Positions 1-11,619 of a stretch of 64,000 nucleotides of DNA are shown one piece after another. The number at the start of each line of letters is the position of its first letter. Positions within the stretch are counted from its first letter, which is position 1. This stretch comes from Coenobita brevimanus (taxonomy: Eukaryota; Arthropoda; Malacostraca; Decapoda; Coenobitidae). Below the pieces are notes generated by a model. That model saw only the letters and a list, made by a program, of their open reading frames with translations, was not told the origin of the DNA and made no database searches. The DNA is taken from NCBI GenBank assembly GCA_032717465.1, contig CM064670.1, forward strand, positions 13,298,431 through 13,362,430, read 5' to 3'. The position numbers were made by a program, and so were the translations under genes.

Positions 1-95
1 TACATATGTCGTGCAGCGAATGTTCGTGGAGAAGTCTATTGTGTGCATCGCATATGTTAGGCAAATGTAGTGTGAGGAGGAGGGAACAAAATACA

Positions 96-100
<5 letters not shown>

Positions 101-144
<44 letters not shown>
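101..144. repeat. (CA)n microsatellite
   Basis: An uninterrupted CA dinucleotide tract. It corresponds to the tract split by a CR1-like LINE in D1 copy b (13951-14012 and 16238-16261). Confidence 0.95.
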
Positions 145-146
<2 letters not shown>

Positions 147-469
147 CTCATACACTACATAACTCCTCATCTTCAAACCTTTCAAGGTCCGCCAGCATCT
201 CAACACCTCTGGAGGAAGTGAGGTATCCATATTTTGTTGCTTTGTATGCTGACCTATTTCTATATTTCTTTATTTTTTACACAAATAACAATTGTTTTTT
301 TACATATACACATATGAGATGGAAGAAAGTTCATCTTCAGCATCAGTACCTAGCAAAAAGGCTAGTGGTCATGTCGAGTTTCTGATAACACTATCAAAAA
401 GCCTATGATATTTTACAAGTATACTTTGAGTAAAAAAAGAAAATAATAAAACCTAACGAGCAAAAATAT

Positions 470-1065
470 GTAGGTGTGGGTGAGGCAGAGAAAGAGTGTT
501 TTTATCTCGCTTGCAGGTGAGGAGGAGTATTCTACGTTTGTCATCCATTTACTCAAAAACTGTTGGACATATCGATTTCCTGTAAGAACCATGGTGAAGA
601 TCAGTGAATTCTACGTATGTTCGTATCCAAAATATAAGCCTTTGAGAGTATATTTTTTAGGTAAAGGCGGAGGAAGAGTGTTTTTTTCTCATTTGCAGTA
701 AAACTATGCAGCTTTCAGAGGAGTAGTCTACGTTTGTCGTCCATTTGCTCGTAAAGTTTTGGATGTATCGATTTCCTGTAAGAACCATAATATAGACCAG
801 TGAATTCTACATATGTACATAACCAAAATATAAGCCTTTGGGAGCATATTCTTTTTAGGTAAAGGCAGGGGAAGAGAGTGTTTTTTTCTCACTTGTGGTA
901 AAACCATGCAGCGCTCGAAGGAGTATTCTATGTTTGTCGGTCCATTTGCTCAAAAAGTATTGGACGTATCGATATCCTGTAAGAACCATGATACAGATCA
1001 GTGAATTCTACATATGTACAGAACATAACAATGTAATATCTCTGATGAAAAGTCGTTGTTATGTA
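470..1065 (+). repeat. Tandem repeat, three units of about 198 bp
   Basis: The anchor tgtaagaaccat recurs at about 581, 777 and 978, giving periods of 196 and 201 bases. Each unit holds a gaagagtgttttt block, a tctacgtttgtc block and a gtgaattctac block. The D1 copy at 16930-17085 has only one unit, so copy number differs between duplicates. A more diverged fourth unit may be present near 1140-1215. Confidence 0.8.
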
Positions 1066-1454
1066 GGCGGGAATATAACGGTTATTGTGCGCGCATGACG
1101 AAAGTGCAGCACGGCCGTGAGTAGCCAGTAGTTTTTTGCGATTTACTCGCAAACTATGAGGCGTATCAAAAATCTGCGGGTACCATGAGAAAGCTCGCGA
1201 AATTCTACACAGGAATATGAAATAAAAGCATAACATATGTGCGAAAACTTTTGCAGTAGAGCTCCCTGAACAAATTTTTTTTTTTTTTATGGCTTTCAGT
1301 TTTTGGCTATTTTCTCAGTCACAACCGGATAGTTCTCATTAGAAAGCTGATGAAATTCTCTATCATAACTTCTAATAACATTTTTCTGTATGATGGAAAA
1401 CATTCGAATTATGATGTTGGGAACTGAGATTGATGTTCTGAAATGTTTATTCAC

Positions 1455-1813
1455 ACTGGCCTAATGTACACCCACACACCAAAGTTTCTGTACCCCCCTC
1501 TGTGGAAGAAAGTGGAAGTCAGGGTTAGAGAGAGGGCCAGCGAACAGACAACCGTGAGCGGTAGTATGGTACTGAGCTACGAGGTGAATGTTGAGACAAT
1601 GAAACTGGATACAAATCATTTCCATGCTATTCACCTGCAAAATACCTGTATTATGCGTTCGTAACATATATAGCATGTATTATATCATAGACTACTATGT
1701 TATCATGGAATCCTGTGAAAATGGTTCAGACACGACCCATCTGTTTCAAATCCTCATCATACAAATTAAGCACCGAGTCAGTTGTATATAAGCTGTGATT
1801 GGTCATTATCACT
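1455..1813 (+). repeat. Segmental duplication D2, copy a, left part
   Basis: Similar to 10387-10754, including the shared text around cccccctctgtggaag and cacgacccat. It is separated from its continuation (6606-7442) by the I-like LINE. The final seven bases, TATCACT at 1807-1813, are repeated at 6606-6612 as the target-site duplication. Confidence 0.85.
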
Positions 1814-1892
1814 GAGTGCGGCCAAAATCGAAGTCTCACAAGCCTGACAAGATTAATTTGACCACCCTCACTAAACAGTCACGTCCTCATAG

Positions 1893-2081
1893 CCTTCCCG
1901 CTCCTGGTCCAGTGAGGAGAGAAAGAATAGTTCTTCCTCGGTGGAGTCTGGGAGCCTGGTTATTGACGAAAATATGGAGGTCTCCATGAACAGGCACCGG
2001 GAAAGGTCCCCCGGTAGTCGCTCGCCTGCTGACGGGCAACAAAAAAAGGCAAAGCACACTGGCCCCCAATGTAAATCTTAA
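1893..2081 (+). pseudogene. C-terminal remnant of LINE ORF1 (gag-like)
   Basis: After an in-frame TAG at 1890-1892 there are 62 open codons ending in TAA at 2079-2081, just before the endonuclease frame. The peptide is rich in Ser, Arg and Glu (for example SSSSVESGS and RHRERSPGSRSPADGQQKK), as expected for the low-complexity tail of an I-type ORF1. No zinc knuckle is seen, because the 5' part is missing or broken. The call rests mainly on position and composition. Confidence 0.5.
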
Positions 2082-2096
2082 ACCGCCGCATTCACT

Positions 2097-5000
2097 GTGT
2101 TACAGTGGAATTGTAGGGGTCTTAGGAATAAATTACACAATATAGCAATCTTGCTTTCCATACACAGGCCAGACGTTGTTTGTTTACAGGAGACGCACCT
2201 GGAGGATCATCCTGATCCTCCACAGTTCCAACACTATCACTCGTATAGAAGATACGAAGGTCACGGAGTTGCCATACACACACACAAATCACACCCACAA
2301 ATGGAAGTGATTCTAAATTCTACTCTGGAAGCTGTTGCGTGCAGAGTAAAATTTAATAACACATATCTGTCTATTTGCTCTCTGTACTATCCTCCACATG
2401 GCCCCATTGATAGTGATGCTTTAAATTCACTAGTTGAACATCTTCCAGGGAATAAGTTAGTGTTGTGCGACTTTAACACCCATCACTATCAATGGGGTAG
2501 CTTGAGGATCGATGGTCGTGGGGAGCAAGTTGCTACCCTAATACTACAGTCCAACCTCTGTCTTCTGAACGATGGTAGACCGACTCGTGTAGATGATCAT
2601 ACTGGTAACTTTTCGGCCATTGACTTATCTCTGGCCTCCCCTGGTATACATCAAGATTTCTCATGGGACCCTTACGACGACTCCTTGGGAAGTGATCATT
2701 TACCCATCTGTCTTATACACGCGACATCGTTTCGGACCCTCCACCTCCAAAATTTGACTACAAGAAAGCAGATTGGGGATCCTTCTCAAGGATCGCCAAT
2801 TTAGATATATCTGGGGAGACCATAGATGTTAAGGTCGAAAAAGTAACTACTTTCATATTACATGCAGCTGAGGCTGCTATTCCCAAGACTTCTACAGTTC
2901 ATGCGAAGCATAGAGCACATTGGTGGATGCCGGATTGCCAACAAGCATTAAAGAAACGCAATAGGAGATACAGGATTTTTTATAGTAAGCCCACTGAGAA
3001 AAATTTTATTGCATACAAACAGGCACAGGCTGAGGCAAGGAGAATTATAAGAAGGGCCAAACGTGACTCCTGGCAGTCCTTTGTGTCCACAGTGACTCGC
3101 ACTACACCATTAAGTAAAGTCTGGTCCACTATAAGAATATTAAATAATAAAGGCCCATATTTTCCTGTCAATACCCTGCAGGTGAGTAACACCATCTATG
3201 ACGAGCCCGTGGACGTTGCTAACATCCTCGCCAGGAGTTTTTCTCATGTAAGTAGCTCAGCCAATTATGATCCGCGTTTTCAACATCATAAACACACAGC
3301 TGAGCTACAGTTAATAGACTTTGCCACAGAAGATGTAGACTCCCCATACAATCAAGAGTTTATGCTAGATGAACTGCTCCTTGCCCTTAAATCCTGTAAA
3401 GACACCAGCCCTGGACCAGACACCATCATGTACGGTATGATCCAGCATCTTAATCAGGACAACCTGATTAAGATGTTAGCATTGTACAATGAGATTTGGG
3501 CATCTCGAACGTTCCCAAACTCATGGCACTTTGCGATCGTCATACCAATACCCAAAGAGGCTGATCGTCTTATGAATCACACTTCATTTCGTCCTATTGT
3601 GTTGACTTCTTGTCTATGTAAGGTAATGGAACAAATGGTAAACAATAGGCTTCTTAAAGTTTTAGAGTCGAAGAATTTGTTAAATGATCAACAATGTGGT
3701 TTCTGTAAATATAGAAGTTCACTAGATCATTTAATGAATTTGGAGCATTGTACTGCAGAGTCATTTGCCAATAAGGAATTCATGATAGGGGTGTTCTTGG
3801 ACATCCATAAAGCCTATGACACGGCATGGCAACACGGTATACTAATGAAGCTCTATGCTTATGGTTTAAGAGGAAATTTGCCTATTTTTATTCCAAATTT
3901 CTTAAGGGACAGGACTTTCTCTGTCAAATTGCCCTGTAATGTAACATCAGATATATTATCCAGGAAAACGGGGTGCCGCAGGGAAATGTGCTTAGTCCTA
4001 CTTTATTTAGCATTATGATCAATGATATTCTGTCATCAGCTCCCATCCCGAGGAATCTTAAATACTCGCTCTACAGAGTCTACACTGACGATTGTGCAAT
4101 ATGGCACTCTTCCCATAATGCACAATTTTCGGCTGGGCGGATCAAGCAGCCCTTGACTCCGTCCACCAATGGGCCTTGCAGTGGGGATTTAAGTTTTCCA
4201 CCCCTAAGTGTGCTGCTGTAGTTTTTACTACTCATAACGTACCTAATTTGTGCTTAACTTTGGATAATCAGGTGGTACCTTTTCAAAATTCTGTAAAGTT
4301 TTTGGGATACATTTTGATCGTTGGTTGAACTTCAAAATTCATGTTAATAATTTGCTTGCTCGTTGTGATAAATCAGTAAATGTCCTCAAGTACCTAGCAG
4401 GTACTACATGGGGTGATGACAGAAAATCTTTATTAATGGTGTATAAGTCCCTTATTCGATCAAAGCTAGACTATGGCGCACAGGTGTATGACTCGGCATC
4501 TGATGCCACACTGAAAGGATTGGATGTGTTGCAGAATAAATGTTTGCAAATGTGTCTTGGAGCCGTCTGGTGTACCCATGTAGCTTGTATGGAAGTGGAG
4601 GCGAATGTGCCTGCCCTCCGTATTCGTCGTGACCACGTGGCCTTGTCCTATGGACAACGAACATTTAGGAAAAGTAATATTGGCAATGTGGCCTGTAGCC
4701 CCCCTGCATCAATACAACCACCTTCTGCGGGAGGTGCGTTGGCCACTTGCCGTTCGCCTCCACTAACTGACTCAGGAGCTTGGTGTGGACCTTAGTGACT
4801 GTGACAAATTGATGTTAAAAAATATAGTGCCTTGGAAGCCACCCGGCTTTACCGTTGACGTATCATGGCTCCCAGCACCAAAGGCCAAGGCGCCGGAGAC
4901 GGAGGTCCACCACTTGTTTCGTGACATCATCATGCGTCACTTGGGGTCCCACCAATTGTACAGTGACGGTTCCAAGTCGAGTGAATCTGTGGGTGCAAGT

Positions 5001-5771
5001 GTATGGTCGACTGAATGTGCCCTCAGGTATCCATTGCTGACTCATACATCTGTGTTTACCTCCGATCTTTTTGCTATTGACAAAGCCATAGACTGCTCTC
5101 AGTTCTAGGCATGACTCATTTGTCCTATTTTCAGATTCAAAATCAGCCCTTCAGGCAATGGCATCTTGTACTACGGACTCTCACGAGATCCAGGGCCGCA
5201 TCGTTAATATGTTGCATTCATGCAACAAGTCATTCACACTGATCTGGGTGCCTGGTCATTGTCGCATCTACGGCAATGAGCAGGCTGACTTACTTGCAAA
5301 GTCGGCTGTAGAGCTCAAGGAGACTTGGGACGCTCCTCGTGATCTATGGTCGAGTCTCTCTCTCTCAGAAAGAAAGAAATAAATCTTCTGTGGCAAGGTC
5401 AGTGGACCAAACTAAATATTCGAACGTGTAAGCCATACCTGGGCGACTGGGCCACTGCCAACCGTCCCAGTCGTCTGGAAGAAAAAGTGTTGGCGTGATT
5501 ACGGCTTAATGCCACCATGTTTACACACATGAAACCTTATCTGGAAAAACGATTCCCACCGTACTGTGACATCTGTAATGCGGTGTTATCTATCAGTCAT
5601 ATCATCCTGCGCTGTCGGCGATTTATTCATGAACGCGCTTCACTTATAAATTACTGCGGTGCAGCAGACGTCCCCTTCACCCTTTCCACCATCCTGGGTG
5701 ATGGGGACATTGTTATGGCTGATAAATTGATGGCTTTCTTGAGAGAGACCGGACTGATCAGAGTGATGTGA
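2097..5771 (+). pseudogene. I-like LINE ORF2: endonuclease, reverse transcriptase, RNase H (frameshifted)
   Basis: The encoded polyprotein nicks target DNA and reverse-transcribes the element RNA. The endonuclease covers about 2097-2760: LQWNCRGLRNK, the catalytic-glutamate motif QETHLED, CDFNTHH, and GSDHLPICL carrying the conserved SDH. Reverse transcriptase covers about 2930-4250: FRPIVLTSCLCKVMEQM, LDIHKAYDTAW, VPQGNVLSPTLF and YTDD in place of the commoner YADD. RNase H covers about 4940-5400: LYSDGSKS, SDSKSALQAM and WVPGHCRIYGNEQADLLAK. A short Cys/His stretch (CDICNAVLSISH) follows at 5565-5600. The frames at 2097, 2927, 3973, 4325, 4785, 5158 and 5517 change between segments, so the gene is a pseudogene. 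Domain order is typical; family rank is inferred. Confidence 0.9.
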
Positions 5772-5834
5772 CTTTTTTACTATATGGTTTTGTTTTTTAT
5801 CGACTGTAATTATGTATATATTGTACTGTTATTT

Positions 5835-6250
5835 AGGGTTGACAGTTAACATATTTGAAATAGGTCCTCCTTCCCACTGATCTGTTTCTATTATTGATAT
5901 CCCCTACATTAAACCCAGTTCCTAGACTGACAGTCACCAGCTAATGAGTGTAAGTGTACAATATAGAAAGGTGCTGGGAAGTTGCAGTCGATGGTGGTCT
6001 GTTGGGCGAGGTCATTCACTTTTTGTACATGTTATGGAAATACCTTATACCACCTTGTGTAATTTGTTCTAATTAGGGCCGACAGCTGACGTATATGGAA
6101 ATGTTCCTGACTCGACTGGTTCTCTTTCATATATTGATGTCCCCTATATTAGGCCGTGCCTCGACTGACAGACACCAGGTGATGAGTGCAGGTATGTAAT
6201 ATAGAAAAGCATTACATATCTGCAGTCGATGGTGTTCTCTTGGTCAGGGT
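5835..6250 (+). repeat. Diverged direct duplication inside the LINE 3' UTR
   Basis: Two units of roughly 180 bases lie in the LINE 3' UTR, about 5838-6018 and 6077-6250. Both contain gacag(t/c)..ac..atat, ..gatatcccctacatta or gatgtcccctatatta, gactgacag.caccag, gatgagtg, aatatagaaa and gcagtcgatggtg. They differ at many positions, so the duplication is old and probably belongs to the family, not only to this copy. Confidence 0.8.
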
Positions 6251-6425
6251 ATTTATACTATTAGTGTAGGTCTAGCTATCTGTCTCTGTAGGATTTAGTA
6301 TAGGTTAGCGATTTGTCTGTTAGGTGATTAGTTTTAGGGTCTTTAGATTTGGTTTTTCTTTATAATATAAGGTCTAAAAAATATGAAACCAAGAAAAAAT
6401 TTAAAAATACAAATACAAATAAATA

Positions 6426-6428
<3 letters not shown>

Positions 6429-6462
<34 letters not shown>
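6429..6462. repeat. (TA)n microsatellite
   Basis: A pure TA tract in the LINE 3' UTR, followed by TA/TG-rich sequence to about 6545. Confidence 0.95.
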
Positions 6463-6465
<3 letters not shown>

Positions 6466-6605
6466 GTGTGCATGAAAGTGTGTCTGTATATATGCATGGA
6501 AGTGTGTGTGTATATATATATATGTTTATACATATCTGTATATATACGGCCTTAATGACCATGGGTTTTGGCCCCAATGGTCGATAGGAAAAAAAAAAAA
6601 AAAAA

Positions 6606-7442
6606 TATCACTACAGTGATAATTTTTGTGAATGTTATTCCTGGATTGTCTATAGCTATAATATAGAATATTCGATTGTGGAATTAATGTTGATTCCCAC
6701 AGTAGCTGTGCGGATGGTTATGTTAAAATTATTTTGTGGACGAAAAAACCACATTGTATTGGGCACCGGAGAGCAGTCACCAATAATTAACTACAACCAG
6801 ATGAATTTAGATGTAAACAAAATTTTATGAGACAACGAAGATACAGATGTGGCGTCCTGCGCCACCTCGTTATCATGGTATTAACTGTTGCTTCACCTCA
6901 TACGTGCATTATTTTCCTTCAGTCTCTGACTCTTCTATTACTCTTACTTTCCGGTATCCTGTTACTGTATGCCGTCATATTCCTTAGATGGTTTCTAGTC
7001 GTCCGGTCCTATAACCCCTACTGTATTACATTATTCGTCACATCACTCCCACACAAAAAACGTTAGCACAAGACTACTGAATCTGTTACTGCCACTATTG
7101 GCACTACCGCTACTGACCCCCTTTTCCCACTGACTGTCCAATGTCCCTCACAATACTACTACTGCCACTCCTACAACTAACCCACTATAAATCTTTATAA
7201 TAATACAAATGAATGTCCTTATGTCCGTGTATCTGCTAACCACATTTTCCCTGCCCCATCGTCGACAACTTGTCACTTACCCCCCCTCCCCCCACTGCTG
7301 CCCCAGTTGCACCCCATTCTCTCCCAGCCGTCAACCCTACTCCTCCCCCAACTCCGACACCACACTACCCCTCACCCCATCCCTGGGCCACCAAACCTAT
7401 TGTCCATCCTTTACCAGTGAGTTTACGTGGTATGCATTAATA
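6606..7442 (+). repeat. Segmental duplication D2, copy a, right part
   Basis: Matches 10748-11550 closely. It contains a short hydrophobic frame (6827-7066) that is also open in the other copy (10986-11192). The frame has a Leu-rich segment but resembles no family I know, and the near-identical DNA makes its conservation uninformative. Similarity to the other copy ends near ggtatgcatta, where the foldback element begins. Confidence 0.85.
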
Positions 7443-9166
7443 ATAAGTATAATAACAACAACATAGATGTGTAGTGTTCCTAACATTACATATAAAAACT
7501 GCAGACCCAAAGGTGCCTAGAGTACGGAGCACTGATATATTTACCACAGAATCCACCACAAACTGTTCATATTATTACCACTGGACCTTCCCTACAGCAC
7601 TTCACCATGGTAATACAACCCAATGTAGTCGTTTGTGGGATCACAACAGCTGTTTGGGAAAAATAATTGCACGACATACCCCCAACCGACTAAAATACGC
7701 AGGTGACGTTTCACTGACATGCATCAGATAGCCTAAGAAGAGTTAGTTGACAAACAAACGACTGGACATAGACAGAGGCCGAATGTCTCGCATCGGTATA
7801 TGACGACCTGACAAAACTGTTGCCAACCTGCTTTGCAGGTGCCATAATAATAATGATGATGATGATAAAAATGATAATGATAGTAAAAATAATAATCACA
7901 TGTTATTACAGTAGGCACGAAACAGAGGAGGACAAACACTGAAACAGCATATGTTGATGCAGTGCAGTATCTGTTTGCCTTGACAAAAGGTTGAGTTGCT
8001 GTCAAACATAAATGTAGTCAGTATTACTATAACCCTACCATTACAGCATACTGTGGCACTGTTTGGTTTCATACGTCAAAGCTGTGTTCACGAGTTTTAT
8101 CAGGGAGATTATTACGTTTTTCCTCCTCTGTATCGTGCCCAATAACATGTGAGTACTACTACTACTGCTGGTACTATTATTATTATTATTGCTACAACTA
8201 TGATGACACCTGCAAAGCAGGATGGCAACAGTTTTGTCTATCTATCTATCTATCTATTGCCAGACGCCTCAATCCCATTCGGGGTGGCCACAAACAAATC
8301 GCCTCCACGTCGCCCTGTCCCCCGCCATTTCACTGCCCCGCTCCCAACTCACACCCCCCTCTCTCATACAAGTATACCTCTCCACCCCATCCCTCCATCT
8401 CATCCTCGGCCTCCTCCTCCCTCTTCCCCCCTCCACCTCACTCACACTCTCTTCGTCAGTCTTTCACCCTCTATCCTCTCCACATGGCCAAACCACCTCA
8501 GTGTATTCCTCCTAACGCTTCCTATCACATCCACATCCACACCGCAACGCTCCTTTGTATCCTCATTTGTCAGCCTGTCTCTCCATGTGACTCCACAGGC
8601 TCCTCTTAAATAACTCATTTCCACTGCTCTCACTCTTGACTTGTGTCCTTCCAGCAACGTCCAAGCTTCACTTCCATACGTTAGAGTTGGTATCATAATA
8701 CTGTCATGTAGTAACTTTTTCACTTCCATGCCCACTTCCCTGCTTCTTATCACTGCTTTCAAGGAACCAGCAACAGTTTTGTCAGGTCGTCATATATCGA
8801 TGCGAGACATTCGGCCTCTGTTTATGTCTAGTCATTTGTTTCTTTGTCCACTAACTCTTCATAGGCTATTTGATGGGTGTCTGTGAAACGTCACAGGTGC
8901 ATTTTAGTGGATTATAGACATGTCGTGCACTGTTATTTTTCCCAAACAGCTGTAGTGATCCCACAAAGGACTACAATGGGTTGTATTACCATACAGAAAT
9001 GCTATAAGGAAGGTCCAGTGGTAATAATATGAACGGTCTGTGGTCGGTTCTGTAGTTAATATCAGTGTTCTGTAATATAGGCACGTTTGGGTCTGCAGTT
9101 TGTATATGTTAGGAACACTACACATCTATGTTGTTATTATTATAACTATTATTATTGCCCACCTTT
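7443..9166. mobile_element. Palindromic foldback element, copy 1, interrupted by a LINE fragment
   Basis: The left arm (about 7443-7852) is the reverse complement of 8195-8238 plus 8771-9166, giving inverted arms of roughly 390 bases around a loop of about 340 bases. Shared blocks include acatagatgtgtagtgttcc, ccactggaccttcc, gctgtttgggaaaaataa and cgacctgacaaaactgttg. No transposase frame is visible. A long-armed non-autonomous DNA transposon or foldback element fits best. The exact ends and its target duplication are unclear. A second copy in opposite orientation lies at 12258-13140. Confidence 0.7.
8239..8770 (-). mobile_element. RTE-like alpha LINE, 3'-terminal fragment with GATA tail
   Basis: On the minus strand this encodes the C-terminus of the alpha reverse-transcriptase protein (TLTYGSEAWTLLEGHKSRV, GACGVTWRDRLTNED, LRWFGHVERIEGERLTKRV) and ends in a GATA microsatellite tail. 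It is flanked by a perfect 13-bp duplication CAACAGTTTTGTC (8226-8238 and 8771-8783). The related foldback copy near 12617-12640 has this site uninterrupted. It is severely 5'-truncated. Confidence 0.93.
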
Positions 9167-9200
9167 AGAAGGCAGAGCGATAATGTTTTGGCCTGTATCT

Positions 9201-9205
9201 GTGTG

Positions 9206-9244
<39 letters not shown>
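9201..9244. repeat. (GT)n microsatellite
   Basis: A GT tract in the inverted-repeat arm. Its reverse-complement partner is the (AC)n tract at 12146-12201. Confidence 0.95.
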
Positions 9245-9245
<1 letters not shown>

Positions 9246-9309
9246 TGTCTGTCTGTGTTACCATTATATCTCAAGAATGGCTTGAGCTATCAACACGAAA
9301 GAGACATAA

Positions 9310-10386
9310 TTCCAATGTAGAAATGATGTCGGCACCAGAACAATTGTGTACAGGATACTTGCGCTACGTCAGTCAATGCATGCAATATTTCTCAATGAAC
9401 ACTCACCGCACTATTTTATATGTAAATTTCACACTAAGCCATACGCAATATAAAACACTATCACATGATTCCATCCCAACTCCTCTATTATTTCCTTCCC
9501 GTCTCTATGGCATGTGTGACCGTCTGTTTCCTTAGCGACTATGGCATATCACTATGGCGGACATAACGCCTGCTATGGCAGGTCAGTTATTTCACTAATC
9601 CAGGCACTATATGTTTCACAAATATAAATATTGGCTTCACTATAAAGGTAAAATACTCATATCATTTACGGGCAGGGTGAAGCAGAGTGGAAACCCCAAT
9701 ATAACAAACCAGACTCCTGCCTCTAGGCCTAACAGCTGATAATGGGCCCCAATGCTATACAAACAATATATCTGTGTTCCATGGACACAATCACTTCACA
9801 TTATTGTCAAAAACACTGTACAATCACAATATTTCAATAATGGCTTCTAGCTTGGGTGGGAGGGAGAAAATGGTGGATTTAAAGGGATAACTGACAGTAG
9901 CGCTACCCTGCAGCCCGGCTGGTCATGAGATACTGAGGTTTTTCTGTTACGCATTGTCTCATCAGAGCAGTCACATTGTTGCCAAGTGCTTACCTTGGAA
10001 GAGACACGTGCCTGCTAGAACGTACCAAAATTTGACACAAATCAGCCAATAACTTTCTTTTTGACAGCTTTTTTTCTGCTTAGGAACGCGACTTGCATCT
10101 ATGTGCATTTATCTCCCAAATCACATGGAACGCGATTTGCGTGAACATGCCTGGGAGGGTTAACCCTCTCAAGCACGGATAAGTTTTATAAGTTATGGGA
10201 CAAACGATTTTATTCCACTCCCCTCCCCGCCAATCTGCCTGCGCGCCGCTGAAAACATGTATTCTCACCTTATTTTCACCACACAAACCTCTAACTATTG
10301 CCATGAAACCTACATCATCCTATTTGCTGATGTTTGTTCTACCTGATAAGAAAAAAAAAGAAAGAAAGGAAGAAAATTACAAATAA
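9310..10386. other. No gene recognised; diverged repeats
   Basis: No coding feature is supported here. A block at 9365-9450 is the reverse complement of 13720-13800. A block at about 10155-10215 (containing aagttttataagttatggg) is the reverse complement of part of 17515-17570. The remainder is unique at this resolution. Confidence 0.6.
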
Positions 10387-11550
10387 AAAAGTACACCCAC
10401 TCACCAAAGTTTGTGTACCCCCCTCTGTGGAAGTGGGAGTCAGGGTTAGCGAAAGAACCGGGGAACGAACAACCATGAGCGGTAGTTTGGTACGCAGCTA
10501 CGAGGCGAATGGTAAGAAACTTAATGAATTTCGATAAGAAACATTTCCACATCATTCACCTGCAAAATACAGTATTATGCATTCGTAACATATATACATA
10601 GCATGTATTATTACATACAGTAGACTGCTATGTTATTATGGAGTCTTGTGAAACTGGTCCAGACACGACCCATCAGTTTCGAATCCTCATCATACAAATA
10701 AAGCACCGAGCCAGTTTATGTAAGCTGCAACTGATCATTATGAATGCAATGATAATTTTTGTGTCTGTAGCTATAATATAGAATGATTGTGGATTTAATG
10801 TTGATTCCCACAGTAGCTGTGCAGATGGTTATGTTAAAATTATTTTGTAGACTAAAAAACCACATTGTATTGGGCAGCAGAGAGCAGTCACCAATAATTA
10901 ACTATAATCAGATGAATTTAGATGTAAACCAAATATTATGAGACAATGAAGATACAGATGTGGCATCCTGCTCCACCTCGTTATCATGGTCTTAACTGTT
11001 GCTTCACCTCATACGTGCATTATTTTCCTTCAGTCTCTGCCTCTTCTATTACTCTTACTTTCTGGTATTCTGTTACTGTATGCGGTCATATTCCTTAGGT
11101 GGTTTCTAGTCGTCCGGTCCTATAACCCCTACTGTATTACATTATTCGTCACATCACTCCCACACAAAAAAACGTTAGCACAAGACTGCTGAATCTGTTA
11201 CTGCCACTATTGGCACTACCGCTACTGACCCCCCTTTTCCCACTGACTGTCTAATTTCTCTCACAATACTACTACTGCCACTCCTACAACTAACCCACTA
11301 TAAATCTTTATAACAATACATATGATTGTCTTTATGTCCGTGTATCTGCTAACCACATTTTCCCTGACCCACCGTCGACAACTCGTCACATACCCTCCAC
11401 TGCTGCCCCAGTTGCACCCCACTCTCTCCCAGCCGCCATAGACCTTAGTCCTCCCCCACTTCGACACCACACTACCCCTCACCTCATCCCTGGGCCACCA
11501 AACCTGTTGTCCATCCTTTACCAGTGAATATATATGGTATGCATTAGTAA
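10387..11550 (+). repeat. Segmental duplication D2, copy b (LINE-free)
   Basis: This copy carries the two D2 blocks contiguously, without the I-like LINE found in copy a, and also lacks the foldback element at its right end. It is therefore the natural empty site for both insertions. A short Leu-rich frame at 10986-11192 matches the one in copy a. Confidence 0.88.
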
Positions 11551-11619
11551 TGAAAGAAAGGCAATCGGGAGCCGAATGCTAATCGCCTGCCAGAATATGC
11601 TGTTGGCCAAGTCCAAGAT

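Larger units (their letters stand above)
1..1440 (+). repeat. Segmental duplication D1, copy a
   Basis: This stretch is closely similar to 13850-14012 joined to 16611-17515. Shared landmarks are the start near the CA tract, the block after ctcatacactacataactcc, the run containing gagatggaagaaagttca, and the end near gatggaaaacattcgaa. Copy b carries two LINE insertions that copy a lacks, so copy a is the empty reference. No convincing gene is seen: short frames here are histidine-rich translations of the CA repeat or frames through the tandem repeat at 470-1065. Confidence 0.85.
1814..6605 (+). mobile_element. I-like non-LTR retrotransposon with RNase H, 5'-truncated
   Basis: A LINE of about 4.8 kb ending in a poly(A) tail (about 6590-6605). 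It is flanked by a 7-bp duplication TATCACT (1807-1813 and 6606-6612). The boundaries are supported independently by the uninterrupted D2 copy, where cattat and tgataat are joined across the same site at about 10736-10756. It holds the C-terminal part of a first ORF, then an APE-type endonuclease, a reverse transcriptase and an RNase H. The combination with RNase H points to the I group (I, Nimb, LOA, R1); the exact clade is not resolved. The reading frame changes at least five times, so the copy is dead. Confidence 0.88.

Noticed and set aside
6..221. Histidine/threonine-rich frames over CA repeats as genes
   Set aside because: They are translations of (CA)n and (GT)n microsatellites, here and at 9155-9320, 11952-12314 and 13701-14073, with no other support.
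470..1065. CRISPR array
   Set aside because: The regular spacing is a tandem repeat of about 198 bp without distinct spacers, in a eukaryotic context. No short-repeat array with unique spacers was seen anywhere.
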